Source of the DNA: Ligustrum vulgare | Taxonomy: Eukaryota; Streptophyta; Magnoliopsida; Lamiales; Oleaceae | Reading direction: 5' to 3' | Length of the DNA: 64,000 bases | NCBI GenBank assembly: GCA_963555705.1 | Contig: OY743168.1 | Coordinates: 23,938,139 to 24,002,138, forward strand | In this document: piece after piece, positions 36,301 through 48,476 of the stretch | How positions within the stretch are numbered: the stretch's first letter is position 1 | Layout of the letters: each line of letters opens with the position of its first letter | Position numbers and translations under genes: made by a program | Notes under the pieces: model-generated | What the model was told of the DNA's origin: nothing | What the model saw: the letters and a program-made list of their open reading frames with translations, nothing else | The model's database searches: none

Positions 36301-37148
36301 TGTTAACTCACCACAAAGATCAATAGCGATTTTCAGGCCAGTATTTGCTGCATGCTTATACTCGTTCTCGTTCCTAATTGAGCCATTGGGACCTCCTGTC
36401 TTCGTTTTAGCATCATATGTTCCCGCATCATGCCACCTGCAGAAGCCTCTTCTATGAATAACTGAATTTGAACAATTATGTAATGTAATGTATATCAGCC
36501 AGCAAAAACTTGGGTGCAGTTCAAAAATTACTTTGAAGTCACCCCACTTTTAGGACTAACATCGCCCATGATTGATACCATTATTCAAAATCTCATTTTC
36601 AACCGCACATTTTATCAATAAACCAAAAAAATTACCTACTTTTTAACCGCAAATTCTCCAAAAATTTACGATTACAAACCACATTATTTAAAATAATGGG
36701 TCTCACTATTTAAAATAACGGTACTTCAAAGACTTTCATTTGTTAAAGAAAAACGCGTAAAATGTAATATTTTAAACAAATTCTTGTATATACAAATTAT
36801 CCACGGAATGCAACTAAATAATTAAACATTCAGCAACGAAATAATTCAACATTTAGAGACTTCAAAGACTTTCATAGTCTGATTCAACCTTAGTTTTCTT
36901 TCAAGAAAACGAAGGTATTGGCTTAATCCTGATTAAGGGTATATACAATTCCTTGTAGAGAATCACCGCTAACAAAGTCACATTGCAGATCTTATAGGAA
37001 AATGCATATGAAATGAAATATGAGAAGGGTTCGGGGCATACGCTAAGCGTAGCATGATGGGAGCACAGTTCTTGCTGGAAATGAGGGCTCTAAGGTCTCT
37101 GCGAGCTCTCTCTATCTCCTTTAGATACTCTCCATCCACCATTGCCAT
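33306..37148 (-). CDS. APX3: Membrane-bound (peroxisomal/ER) L-ascorbate peroxidase
   Basis: Class I haem peroxidase: H2O2 + 2 ascorbate gives 2 H2O + 2 monodehydroascorbate. Exons in order: 37042-37148, 36312-36436, 35777-35826, 35427-35492, 35280-35328, 34086-34168, 33935-34014, 33753-33855, 33306-33485. All introns are GT-AG. Frames join to 280 codons plus TAA (APX3 of Arabidopsis is about 287). The start is the ATG of MAMVDGEYL, with a second in-frame ATG two codons later. Visible residues: distal Arg34, Trp37 and His38 in MLRLAWHDAG; proximal His158 in ALSGGHTL; ascorbate-binding Arg167 ([11 protein letters not shown]). The C-terminus has a hydrophobic anchor (about 256-275) followed by NRSDN, which separates it from cytosolic forms. 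Intact. APX3 versus the close paralogue APX5 is not resolved. Confidence 0.95.
36531..36731. mobile_element. MITE in APX intron 1
   Basis: Ends CTTTGAAGTCACC and, in reverse, CTTTGAAGTACCG. The interior read in reverse carries AAAATGTGCGGTTGAAAATG, the core shared with other MITEs in the window. About 201 bp, wholly intronic. Confidence 0.55.
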
Positions 37149-37375
37149 ACCACTCTGTTTCTCTTTTTCTTTTTCTTTCTAATCGATGAATTATGTTTCA
37201 GATCCTGCATTATTATATTTGTAAGAATAAAAGAGAATTGGAGTGCTGCTTGGGATTGGAAAAGCATCGAATCTCTAGCAACACAACACAAGAAAAGAAC
37301 TGATTCATTCCGTTACTGTATGTAGTCAAACAACTACTCAAACTTGAGATGAAAATACGTCAAAATAAAAAATAA

Positions 37376-38865
37376 TAATTTATTTTTCAAATTTAAGTAT
37401 TTGTATGTCTAAATTAGAAGAAATTATTATCGTTTTAGAATATATGCTCCTTAATTTATGTTTATTTGTTTACTTTTCCGAAAATGTCCCAATCGAAAAA
37501 AAATGAAGCAATTAATAAAAAAAAAACGACAATATTGGATGTTAATTGGAGCTTAATTGAGCAAGTGAGAGATATGTGACGTCAATCGGGAAGGTTCATG
37601 GTGCTCAAGTGAACAAATCAGAGGTTTGAGGTCCCATTGAAGGAATTGAGAGCTTAATTGAGAAATTCAAGAAGAATATAAAGTTTGGGGACTAAATCGC
37701 AACAATTGAAAGTGGAGGATTAAGGCTGCAATTAAAGATCGGGGGACTAACTTATACAGTCGAGAAAAGATGGAAATTACATGTCACGCGATCCCTGAAA
37801 TCCTACTGCGCGATCGCGAATTACCTCAAATTCATAACTCGAGAGTTTTAGTATCTACCACGCGATCGCGCGGTTATCAGACTGAACCGCAAATCAGATT
37901 TTTCTCGCGATTTTTAACAGGCTTTGGGCTTTTTGACCTAGGTTTTCTCCAAAACCTATATATACAACACATGAGGCACAAAATCTGGACATTTGCATCT
38001 CCATAGAACAAGCCACAACAGAGATTTCAATTCAAATTCTTGGAGATTCAAGCATCGCAGAGGGCGCGTGAATTGAAGATACTTGAAGAATTGATAATTG
38101 GTGCAATCTTTACATTCTTCTTTGTTATTTTCAATGAACGATTTATTTTCTTGTTTTTGTTCTTTAATCAAGATGTGTAACTAAATTCTATGTTGGAATG
38201 AACGATGTAGCCTAGTTAATTATTTTAATTCCATATTCCTTGTTTTAACGCTTTAATGCATGTGTTGATTTATTATTGCGTTTAATGCGTGAATGAACTG
38301 ACCATTCTTTCATGATTTAATGTGTTATTTCCATAATTCGAGAAGTGAGTTAATAACATAGATCTAGGTAATAAATCCAGTAATTGAATGAGAGATAGAG
38401 ATATACTCTTGTTATTATTGCGGTCGTGTGTGAATTCTTGTGTGTAATGCATCTAGATAAGGAATATTCGGACCCACTGTAGAAATACAATGTTGACTTA
38501 TTTATGTAGGATTGATTTAAATTCGAGAGAGGAATCTCAATTTGAATTAGTGAATTCGATCGAACATATATTTAGGAAATAGAACATGGAATTTGAATTG
38601 ATTTAATTGGTTAAGTGAAATCGTGAATCTCAACTATTTTACAATCATATTTGAAAACAAAACAATTTAACAATTCTTTTTAATTCATTAGTTCAATTTC
38701 TTAATTCTATATTTTTATTCTTAAACTACTTTATTTGTTCAAATAAAGTTAAGAACTGACATATTTCGGTACTTGGTAAACAGTCTTCGTGGGAACGATC
38801 ACTCGATTCAAAAAGTCACTTTATTACTTGATTGGGATATCGTATACTTGCGATTTTACACAACA
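37376..38865 (+). repeat. Gypsy-type LTR, copy B (solo or internal-deleted)
   Basis: Same orientation and colinear with copy A (17463-18870). Ends ...CGTATACTTGCGATTTTACACAACA near 38865 (the last five bases could be the LTR terminus). It retains CpG-rich palindromes GCGCGATCGCG at 37808-37818 and CGCGATCGCGCGG at 37861-37873. In copy A these positions read as TpG/CpA-decayed versions (CGATTGCG, TGATCTTGCGG). No coding interior. Confidence 0.65.
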
Positions 38866-39485
38866 CATTACATTGTGAAATATACATCTCTATCTATACT
38901 TGTATCTATATATATATATTGTGTATTATGCGTGTATTTGGTTTTCTTTTTAACTAGTTTTTCGCATTTCTATAAAGTAATTATATATTAAGATATTTCT
39001 GAACACAAGGAACTGAACAAGCCATTATTCTAGATCAGAAGCAGTTGAAAAGCATTTGACAAAATTATCCTCCATGTAAACACGTATTTGCACAATAAAA
39101 ATGAGAAACCAAGCAGATGAGGACAAACTAGGAAAGGTAAGAAAAATGAGCCGACACTTTTTCAGGTTTGCTGGAATTTTTGTACACTTTTTTCATCCTG
39201 GACCCACAACGACCTTTGTTGGATTTGACAAAAAAACTCTTTAAAATGAGTATCAAACAGACGCTATATTAGTATATCGCTTATTTGCTGTGGGATCCGA
39301 TCGTAGGTCTGTGTTCAGTCGTTGACTCATTATGTTGTTCTCGCCGTTCTCTGATTATTTAACAATTGTTCTAAAATTTTCAAAATTTCAATTATTGGAA
39401 AAAGGTTAAAATTTGTGTAAATTGGAGAAGAATGAAATATTTTAAAGATAAGCGATTGGGAAGGTGTGATAGAGGAAGCGATTCT
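38866..39485. other. Spacer between LTR copy B and Copia 1, no gene
   Basis: AT-rich with a short (TA)n run near 38910. No ORF, RNA gene or transposon boundary is recognised. Confidence 0.4.
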
Positions 39486-39605
39486 TATAGAATATTCTAT
39501 TTTTTGAAAATATATTTTATCATCTTTTACTTGTTTATCAAGTTTGCTTGGTCCCTACTCCAAGTTTACTTGGTCCATACTCCTCTATACAATTATAAAT
39601 AATAA

Positions 39606-39885
39606 TGTTCTAAAAGGCGTAATGCGTTCCGAGACGTCAAGAATCAAGAATCATAAATTAGGCGTGTTAATGCGAAGAATAAGCGCCATAATGCGTTTCA
39701 TATTTTTAATATTATTTTAATTATTTTAATACATTAAATATATTTTTATATAAAAAAATAGATTTTTTACCCTTAAGATATAAATTAAAAAAAAAAAAAA
39801 AACTCGAATTAGGCGGCGCCTAGCCTAGGCGAGATTAGGCGCGCCTAGGCGGTCAAAAAAAACTTTGCCCACATTTTTATGCACA
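39606..39885. mobile_element. AGGCG-rich insertion in the Copia 1 left LTR
   Basis: The left LTR has about 280 extra bases here compared with the right LTR. It starts TGTTCTAAAAGGCGTAATGC and ends with GGCGGCGCCTAGCCTAGGCG and GCGCGCCTAGGCGG. GCCTAGGCG-rich dispersed repeats like this are common in dicots. Class and target duplication are not determined. Confidence 0.5.
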
Positions 39886-41790
39886 TATTGACATATATCT
39901 TGATATATATGAAATATACAATTTTTTTTCTTTTCTCTTGCTCTAAATCCTTACTCTAAACTTAATTTGGTATCAGAGCAAAACCTAAGAGCCTATTGCT
40001 CTATTACTAAAGTTTTCCACGAAGCCTATAGTTTCGTTTATACTACAATGGCTGATGAAATACAAAACCTTCCTTTAAGGCGCTCGTTGTTCCATCAATG
40101 ATAAACATGATTTCAGCACCTGAACCGACGTCAATTCCATATGGAGTTAAGTTGAAAGGTCCTAATTTTACTCATTGGTCGCAAGTCGTGACTATTTTCG
40201 TTGTTGGCAGAGGCAAGAAGGGATACCTTACTGGTACTACTCCACAACCTGAAGTAGGTGCCGTGACTTACGATAAATGGGTTATGGAGGATGCTATTGT
40301 GAAAGGTTGGCTTGTCAGTTCTATGGAACCAGATGTAATGACGTTATTCATTCGTCTACCTACCGCGAAAGATGTTTGGGATGCTGTTTCTCGAACTTTC
40401 TATGAAGGTGCTGATAAATCAATAATTTATGATTTATCTCGTAAAGCTATGGAAACAAAACAGGCGGGGAGGCCAGTATCAATATATTTTTCTGATCTGA
40501 AAGTTATTTGGCAAGAACTTGATCATTGTAAACCTATCCCTTTTACATAGGCAAATTTTATCAAAGTACGGATGATCGAAATTGAAGAAGAGGGAGTTTA
40601 TTTATTCCTTGCTGGTCTAGATGATGTGTATGATTCCATTAGAGGTGAAATTCTTCGCACTGACCCACTTCCTGGTACAGAAATCATTTTTTCAACCATA
40701 CAATGAGAAGAGCAACGTCAAAATACTATGTGGAATCAGGGAGATATATCTCAAGTTGCTATGATGCATCCATTTTACGTGATCATTGCATGCCTAAATG
40801 TTCATCTATTGCTAATGCTAATGGTGTCTCTTATCCTGTAACTAGAGCTGGAAGAGTCGACCTGACTCCATCTCTATCATTGGATCATACTTTGTTGATT
40901 CCTGCTCTCTCTAATAATCTATTGTCAGCACGACAAGTAACTGCACAATTAAATTGTTTAGTATTAATCTATCATGATTTCTGTATTCTTCAGGATATCA
41001 GCAGCGGGGAGATAATTAGGCGTGGTACTAAGAGAGAGGGTTTGTATTATGTAGATGATGTCTCAACTGGTCGTTCTCTATCTGCAAAAGGGTCATCTCA
41101 TGCTGAAGAAGATCAAATTTGGTTGTGGCATCAATGATTGGGTCATGTTTCTTTTGGCTATTTAATGCATTTATTTCCCACTTTATTTTCAAATTATAAA
41201 CCTTCGGAATTTCAATGTGAAACTTGCATTTTGGCAAAGAGTCACCGTGTTCCTTATCCTGATAGTTTAAGTAAAGGATTTGTCCCATTTTCATTGATTC
41301 ATTCAGATGTTTGGTGTCCTTCTTCTATTACAACTACTTCTGGGTTCCGTTGGTTTGTTTCATTCATTGATGATTGTACCCGCATGACTTGGCTTTATCT
41401 GATGAAACATAAGAGTGAAGTTACTGAATGTTTTCGTAATTTTCACAATATGTTAAAAACACAATTCTCAGCCACCTTATAAGTCCTTCGTTCTGATAAT
41501 GGTGGAGAATTTGTTAACAAATGTTTACAGGATTATTTTAAGGAACATGGGATTATCCATGAGACTACTTGTGCTTATACCCCGCAGCAAAATGGTGTGG
41601 CTGAGAGAAAAAAATTGGCAAATACTTGAGATTACTTGGGCCAGTTTGATTGCTGCAAATATGAAGCCACATTTGTGGGAAGAAGCCATTACTTCTGCGG
41701 TTTAACTCCTCAATCGTGTGCCAATGAGTGTTCTAAAATTTCAAACACCATTAGATAAGCTTGCATCATATGTTACAACCCCCTCTCACC

Positions 41791-44700
41791 TAGGGTTGTC
41801 AAACTGGCCGAGTCGGGCCGACCGACCCGTTAAAAGCGGGTTTGTTCCGACCCACGAGCTGGACTTGGGCCGGCTCCGTGTCGGAGCCGGCCCAAGTACA
41901 GCTCGTGGGCTCGTGCCCGTACGAGCCGAACGGGCCAGCTCGTCGGCTCTTTTTTTTTTAAATGGCGGGTAACGGGCTAACGGCTAGTCTGGACTACTAA
42001 GTAACTAATGCATTAATACTAAAATAATTGAAAATATAAAAACTTAAACCCTCCTCCTTTAATGCGGGCTAAGGACCGACTACATTTAATTTCTTTTCTT
42101 GTAGGCGTAGTTAAAATTGAACACGAACAAAATGTTACGTATACAATTATTTTATTTGAAAGAAAGAATTAAAAATACAGAAATAGAAAAATGCATATAT
42201 TATTTATAGCATAATTGTAAGGATATAATTAATAACACATAATTTACTCACCAATACGATTGTTCTCTGAATTCCTTGGCCAGAATTTCACTTATCCTGT
42301 TTTGTAATCTTTTCTCCGCAAACTGCCAATTCTTCAAACACATCAAGGCCTCCAGTATGTCTTCTTTAAGCCTTGACCTATATTCAGATAATACTCTACC
42401 TCCTGCACTAAAAGCAGCCTCCGGTTCTACAGTTGGTACCGGAGGTGCCAGTAGATCTCGTGCAATCATAAAAACAACTGGGTATTGAGGCTCGTTTAGT
42501 CTCCACCACTTAAGAATGTCAAAATTATTTCTCACGTCCTCATCTAACATGTTAAGAAGGTCGTGTGAGAAATACCTATTTAACTCGCTCGAAATTTCAT
42601 CTGAACTATTAAGCTTACTAGAAGAACTAGAACCCCTGGCTTGTGTACTAGAAGTTCCCTTCATAGTTATAAGGTATGAAAGTAAATCATTGTCTTGATT
42701 TTGTATCACATTAGGGGTGGGAGTATTTCTTTTAACATTTTTTCCTGACCTTTCGGCATTGATCTCGTACATTTGACATAAACATTTTTCTAAATCTGTA
42801 CATGTCAAGGGAGTCCCAAAAGTTAATTTATTTGATATTGCATTTATGGTGTGTTTAGTTCCCTCTAAATTTATTCTAGGGTCCATAATCGTTGCTAATG
42901 GAAACAAAGTGGGTAGGTTTTTCCAATATTTTCTAAACTTAGTCTCCCTTGCTACAATGATTTCAGCAAAAATAGGAAATGTTTAGTACTTGTTAAAATT
43001 ATTAGCAATGCAATAAAAATGCTTCAACACTAAAGGACTAGTGTGATAATAAACACAGGATAATTCGTTTGTAGCATCATAAAAGGATTTCAAAAAAGTT
43101 TTAACATGAAATACAAGTTCCCAATCATTAGCCCCCAAATCAAAACTTGAGCCCTGTGAGTGCCGACCGTTGTAATATTCACATATTAAATTCTCGTAAC
43201 CTTGAAAATGTTCAATCATTAAATAAGTTGAGTTCCATCTATGTCCTACATCTGTAACAAATGATCGTACTGGCATACCATTTTCTGCATACAATGCATC
43301 AAAAGTTTGTTTTCTAGAAGGTGCTATCATAATGAAATTGCAAGCACACCTTATTTTTTTCAATTGATTTTCTATAAACTTAAGACCATCTTGAACTATT
43401 AAATTAAAAATGTGATACACACAACGAACATGAAACAATACTCCATCAAATTCAGGATTCATGTGGTTAGCTAATCTATCTATCACAGCTTTATTAACAG
43501 AAGCATTATCTAGTGTAAAACTACGAATTTTACTATCACAATTAAATTCTCTAAGAATTGCAAGTAGTACATTGAAAATATTTGTTGCATTATGTAGGTA
43601 ATCGATAACTTTAAATGTCATAATTCTTTTGTTCATTAACCAAGTATCATCAATGTAATAACTAGTAACAGCTACGTAACCTCTTTGATTATTGCCAGTC
43701 CACAATTTCGAAGTAAATGATAAGTTACCATTATATTTATTTAAAGCATCTATAAACTTTGTTTTCTCTCGAAATATTTAGTAATGGAATCAGCTCGCAA
43801 AGTATTTCTAGAAACGGGTTTGTACCTGGGTTGGAGATACTTTTGAATGAAATTCGTGAATTGTGAACTTTCAACAATTGAAATCGGGAACTCACCACTC
43901 AATACGAACATGACTATCCCTTCTTGATGCGCTTGATCTTGGTTGAAGACCCAATTGGTTAGACTCGATTGACCAATCTGTAGAGTTGATTGGTTTGCTT
44001 CAACTGAGCCGGGTTTTCGACATCCTTTACAGTGTTTATTGAGCTGTGTTGTTCCCCCACCCTCTTCCAAGAGAAAATTCCTCTGTAAGTTTTACATTGT
44101 GCTTTAAATACTGATTTCCCATCAGCGTCTTTAGCCGTTGTTTCAATCAAATCGAAAAAATTCTAGCAATTTGCTTTTTTCGTCCTTTTCGAATTTCTGT
44201 TGGGGCCTACCGTCGTGCTAGCGGAGCCAGATCCATATGCAGCAGTGACATCTTCATCAACAATATCATCCAAATTAAGAGGAGTTCTAGTATCTATATC
44301 TTCGATCTCATTTTCCAAATCCACCAAATTATCGAGAATTGGAATACCGTTGAGACCAGAAAATTGATCAACAAATTGGTTAGAAGAATAACCATGAGAT
44401 TGTGAGTGTTTGATTAGAAATAATAGATTTGGAAATTTGTAGATGGAAATGAAATATGAAATTTGAGACAATATTGTATGTGAAATAATGAAATATTATA
44501 GCACTAGAAATTAGAATATAACTAGAAGTCTAGAGCTAGAAGATTGCAATTGAAATTTGAGACTTGAGAGTTGAGTTGAGATTGTGAAAAAAAAATACAA
44601 ACAAGAAGTATTTAAAGGTTAAAAAAACTAAATAAATAAAAATTAAAAAAAATAAAAAAGAGAGCCAAACGGGTTGGCCCGCGAGCGGGCCCATTCTGGC

Positions 44701-44953
44701 TAGTGGGCCCGTGCTCAAACCAGCCAAACGAGCCGGCTCGGATTTTTCCCGCCTATTTTGTGTTTGTTGGACTAGTTCACGAACCAGTCCACGAACATCA
44801 TGAGCCTAACCCGAACTGTCCAACACCCAATTTTTCTGTCCGGTCCAAGCTCAAGTCTGTTTTTTCACAAGCCGAGCCGAAATTTTAACGAACCGAACCG
44901 AACCGAGCCAAATTCACGAACTCCCGAACTGTCCAATCCGTTTGCCACCCATA
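41791..44953 (-). mobile_element. hAT transposon inserted in Copia 1
   Basis: 3163 bp bounded by the exact 8-base duplication CTCTCACC (41783-41790 and 44954-44961). Terminal inverted repeats: TAGGGTTGTCAAACTGG and, in reverse, TATGGGTGGCAAACGG. Subterminal regions are GC-rich and repeat GAGCCG/CGGGCC words in both orientations. It carries a nearly complete transposase on the - strand. It sits inside the integrase region of Copia 1, so it is younger than that element. Confidence 0.93.
42248..44471 (-). pseudogene. hAT transposase (RICESLEEPER-like), lightly broken
   Basis: N-terminal acidic region (44471-44163); zf-BED remnant (NFFDLIE, then TTQLNKHCKGC) at about 44160-44000; RNase H-like catalytic core 43800-42983 (FTLDNASVN, HVRCVYHIFNLIV, RWNSTYLMI); then 42907-42248 with DILKWWRLNEPQYPV, the typical hAT dimerisation motif, and LSEYRSRLK. 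Breaks seen: a stop just before the BED domain, a frameshift inside it, a one-base frameshift near 43770, and one in-frame stop at about 42980. Otherwise the frame is open, so inactivation is recent. Confidence 0.88.
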
Positions 44954-47199
44954 CTCTCACCTTACTATCCCCCCCCCCCCCATGTGTTTTTGGATGTGTA
45001 GTATTTGTACACTTTCAAAAACATTTACGTTCTAAACTTGACCCATGTGCCTTGAAGTGTATTTTTGTGGGTTATCAACCATTCTAGAAAGGATACCGAT
45101 GTTATCACCCTACTACCCGTAAATTTTATGTTACCATGAATGTTACATTTTATGAACGTGAGATGTTTTACACTCCATCGGTATCAAATTCATATCTTCC
45201 AGGGGAGAATAACAAGGTTTAAGAAATGAATTGGATGAATCTTTTTTCCCGATTATATGGTGGTGGCGGAAGGTGGCACTACTGACAATGTTGAAAAGTC
45301 GACTAAAGATTATGGTGTTCAGAAGATGATCGCGCCAACAACATTTGTTAGTGATCCGATTCAACTTGTGGAGCATAACCAAAATGATGCATCTATTATT
45401 GCTGAAGAACCCTCTCTCTCTCATCACCAATAGTACTCACATCCATTCCTTCTCCTAATGCTGATATTTGTGAGGTAAGTACAAACTCTATGATTAATAC
45501 TATCAATTATTCTGAATCTATCAATGATGATAGATATCAGTTTCCACCTCAAAGTAATCGTGGAGTTCCTGTAGAAATATTTTGGCCAGAACCTATAAAG
45601 AAAGTAAAATATCCGATTGCTAATTATGTGTCTACTCATAGACTATCAGAACCATCTCAAGCCTTTATCTGTAATATGGTTGCAATACATAATCCCAGTA
45701 ATGTTGACGAAGCATTATTAGATCCAGAATGGGCTACAGCTATGGAGGAAGAAATGACAGCGCTTCAGAAGAATAAAACATGGGAATTAGTATCATTGCC
45801 GGAAGGAAAGAAACTTGTTGCTTGTAGATGGGTGTACACCATTAAACATAAGCCAGATGGTTCAATTGACATGTACAAAGCAAGTTTTGCAGCTAGAGGA
45901 TTCACTCAGACGTATGGTGTTGATTATCAAGAGACTTTTGGTCCAATGGCCAAAATTAATACTATACGAGTTTTGTTGTCATTGGCTGCAAATCTTGATT
46001 GGTTGGCGATCTAAAAGAAGAAGTATATATGTCACTACCACCTGGATATAATCCTCCTCATAATTCTGATGGGGGCAGTTTGTAGGTTGAAGAAGGCCTT
46101 ATATGGTTTTAAGTAATCTCCACGAGCTTGGTTTGGTAGATTTCAAGTTGCCATGAAGAGGTATGGGTATAAACAGAGTAACGCGGATCACACTTTTTTC
46201 TTAAAGAGAGTGGGTGATAAAATTACAGCACTTATTATATACGTGGATGATATGGTGGTGACGGGGAATGACCCTAAAGAGATGAATAAATTGAAGGATT
46301 ATCTTTCTTCCGAGTTCGATATGAAGGATTTGGGTGGATTAAAGTATTTCCTGGGTATTGAGGTTAACTGTTCCAACCAAGGTATCTTTCTGTCTCAACA
46401 TAAATATGTGCTTGATTTATTAGAAGAAATTGTTATGCTTGGTTGTGAGCCAATCAAGTCTCCTATTGAACAAAATCACGGCTTGGAGGAATGCCATAAC
46501 CAAATTCTAACAAACAAAGGGCGATACCAGAGATTAGTCGGACGCTGAATTTATTTATCTCATACCAGACCTGATATTGCATATGCTGTAAGTGTTGTAA
46601 GTAGGTTTATGCACAATCCGGGTAAGCAACATATGGAGGCAATTGTAAGGATCTTGAGGTATTTGAAGTCGGTGCCAAGAAAGGGTCTTTTGTTTTCAAA
46701 ACATGGTAATATAGATATTATTGGGTACTCAGATTCAAATTGGGCTAGAAAAGGAGATAGAAGATCGACATTGGGTTATTTTACCTTTGTCGGAGGTAAT
46801 CTGGTTACTTGGAAAAGTAGGAAACAAAAGGTTGTTTCTTTGTCAAGTGTAGAGGCCGAGTATCGAGCAATTGTGAAAGGCATTTGTGAATTACTTTGGT
46901 TGAGAAGGATTATGGGGGAGTTAGTTTTTCCTTTGCAACAACCTATGAAGTTGTTTTGCGACAACCAGTCAGCAATCAAGATTACTGAAAATCCAGTACA
47001 ACATGATCGAACAAAGCATGTGGAAATTGACGGAACTTTATCTATGAGAAGTTGGAGGACAAGGTGGTTGAAGTGAAATATGATAGTACTAAAAGTCAAC
47101 TTGCAGATATGTTAACGAAGGCTCTACCAAACTCATCATTTGCAGACTCACTTGTCAAGCTGGGCATATGTGATATATATGCTCCACCTTGAGGGGAAG

Positions 47200-47424
47200 T
47201 GTAGAATATTCTATTTTTTGTAAATATATTTTATTATCTTTTACTTGTTTATCAAGTTTGCTTGGCCCCTACTCCAAGTTTACTTGGTCCATACTCTTCT
47301 ATACAATTATAAATAGAGGAGTTAAATAGAGGAGTTGTCATACTCTTGACATATATCTTGATATATAAGAAAATTTCATTTTTTTCTTCTTTTATCTTGA
47401 TCTAAATCCTTACTCTAAACTTCA
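47200..47424 (+). repeat. 3' LTR of Copia 1
   Basis: 225 bp, TGTAGAATATTC...AACTTCA. Contains GTTTGCTTGG and CTATACAATTATAAATAG, a likely TATA region. Clearly more complete at its ends than the left LTR. Confidence 0.85.
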
Positions 47425-47726
47425 GTGTACTAAGGTGAAAGTAATATATACGTACGTATAGGATGTCTTTAAAACGTGAGTAGCAAATAAATCCCTACTG
47501 TAGTAATAATTCATATTCTTTTTTCTTCTTTTTTTTTCAAGCTTGATTGACTTGTTTTCATGACTCAGGTAGTGTTTCTTACTATTCTACTTTGAGCCTA
47601 TAGAATTTATTTATATTTATTATAATAGTTTCCAGCCAGTTTATACTCTCCATAAATGGATCTTTCTTTCCTTGTATTCCTTATTCGCATTTATTTGATT
47701 TTTTGCATAATAAATAAACATATCAT
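47425..47726. other. Spacer between Copia 1 and Copia 2
   Basis: About 300 AT-rich bases with no gene or repeat boundary. Confidence 0.4.
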
Positions 47727-47757
47727 ATTTATGTTGAGAAATTAGACTACTAGAATT

Positions 47758-48444
47758 TAGGGATGGCAATGGGGCAGGGAATTCTCAAACCCGACGAGGA
47801 CCTGCCCCGAACGGGGCGGGAAATCCCGAACAAGGGACGAGGATGAAATAGTATTCCCGACCGGGGATGGGACGGGGATGAGGATTGCTATTAAATCTCC
47901 ATTACATCCCCGAAACCATCCCCGATTAATAAGTTCAATTAAAAAAATTCAAACAAATTAAAAGTGTCATAAACCACCCGAGCCCAACTATATAATTTCA
48001 AAACCAAGCTCTACATTTCAACTCTATACTACTCTTTATCTCTCACTCTCAAGTCTCATCTCATTCTGTCTAAACATACTTCTTAACATAATTAAACTTG
48101 TACTACTCTTTAAAAACTATTATGAGTTTTTTTTTTTATTAATGTTAATCATTCTTTAGAGCTATTAAATAGGAATTTTGTAAAACAATCATACTTTAAG
48201 GAAAGAATTTGTAGAACTAAGACATTTGATAACCATTATAAAAAAGACATAATGAAAAAATATATATATATATATATATATATATAATAAAAGGGGATGT
48301 AAACGGGGATTATGGTCATCCCCGCCCCATCCCTGCCCCGTCCCTGTTTAAACAGGGAGGGGAGGGGAGGGGAAGGGGATGGTAAATTTTCGACGGGACG
48401 AAGATTGGCATCCCCGTCCCAAACCCGTTCTGTTGTCATTTCTA
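47758..48444. mobile_element. Non-autonomous hAT element in the Copia 2 left LTR
   Basis: 687 bp between duplications CTAGAATT (47750-47757 and 48445-48452). Ends TAGGGATGGCAATGGGGC and, in reverse, TAGAAATGACAACAGAACGG. Subterminal regions are full of GGGGATGGG/CCCCGTCCC words, with an AT-rich centre including a (TA)n run. No coding sequence. Confidence 0.9.
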
Positions 48445-48476
48445 CTAGAATTTTCAATATAAGTAGCAACGCTAAA

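Larger units (their letters stand above)
40050..47192 (+). pseudogene. Copia 1 gag-pol remnant
   Basis: Gag (UBN2-like; LKGPNFTHWSQ) at 40098-40550. The zinc knuckle and protease active site are deleted; a downstream protease/linker part covers 40703-41137. Integrase is at 41138-41615, with GHVSFGYL, CETCILAKSHR, HSDVW, RSDNGGEF and QQNGVAE. The hAT element then interrupts. The integrase tail resumes at about 44960 (CIFVGYQPF). Reverse transcriptase covers 45700-46548 (YVDD near 46240), and RNase H 46555-47192 (GYSDSNWA, SLSSVEAEYRA, DNQSAI, DRTKHVEID). At least seven stops or frameshifts, so non-functional. Confidence 0.88.
39486..47424 (+). mobile_element. Copia-type LTR retrotransposon (Copia 1), split by a hAT element
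   Basis: LTRs about 39486-39964 (with an extra insertion) and 47200-47424. Both contain GAATATTCTATTTTTTG, TTTATCAAGTTTGCTTGG and CCTTACTCTAAACTT. Primer site TTTGGTATCAGAGCAAAACC (39966) pairs with initiator Met-tRNA; polypurine tract GAGGGGAAG lies next to 47200. The right LTR begins TGTAGAATATTC. The left one reads TATAGAATATTC, and no target duplication was found (left flank ATTCT, right flank GTGTA). Gag, integrase, reverse transcriptase and RNase H remnants lie between, in Copia order. Confidence 0.85.

Noticed and set aside
20533..37148. AHK1 and APX as a functional cluster
   Set aside because: The two genes are in opposite orientation about 5.5 kb apart with transposons between. Plant neighbours are usually unrelated and no shared element was found.
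42276..42698. Frames on + opposite the hAT transposase
   Set aside because: Shadow of the - strand transposase, which has recognisable hAT motifs.
39481..47429. Target duplication for Copia 1
   Set aside because: Flanks ATTCT and GTGTA do not match. The left LTR start is mutated or the element has recombined.
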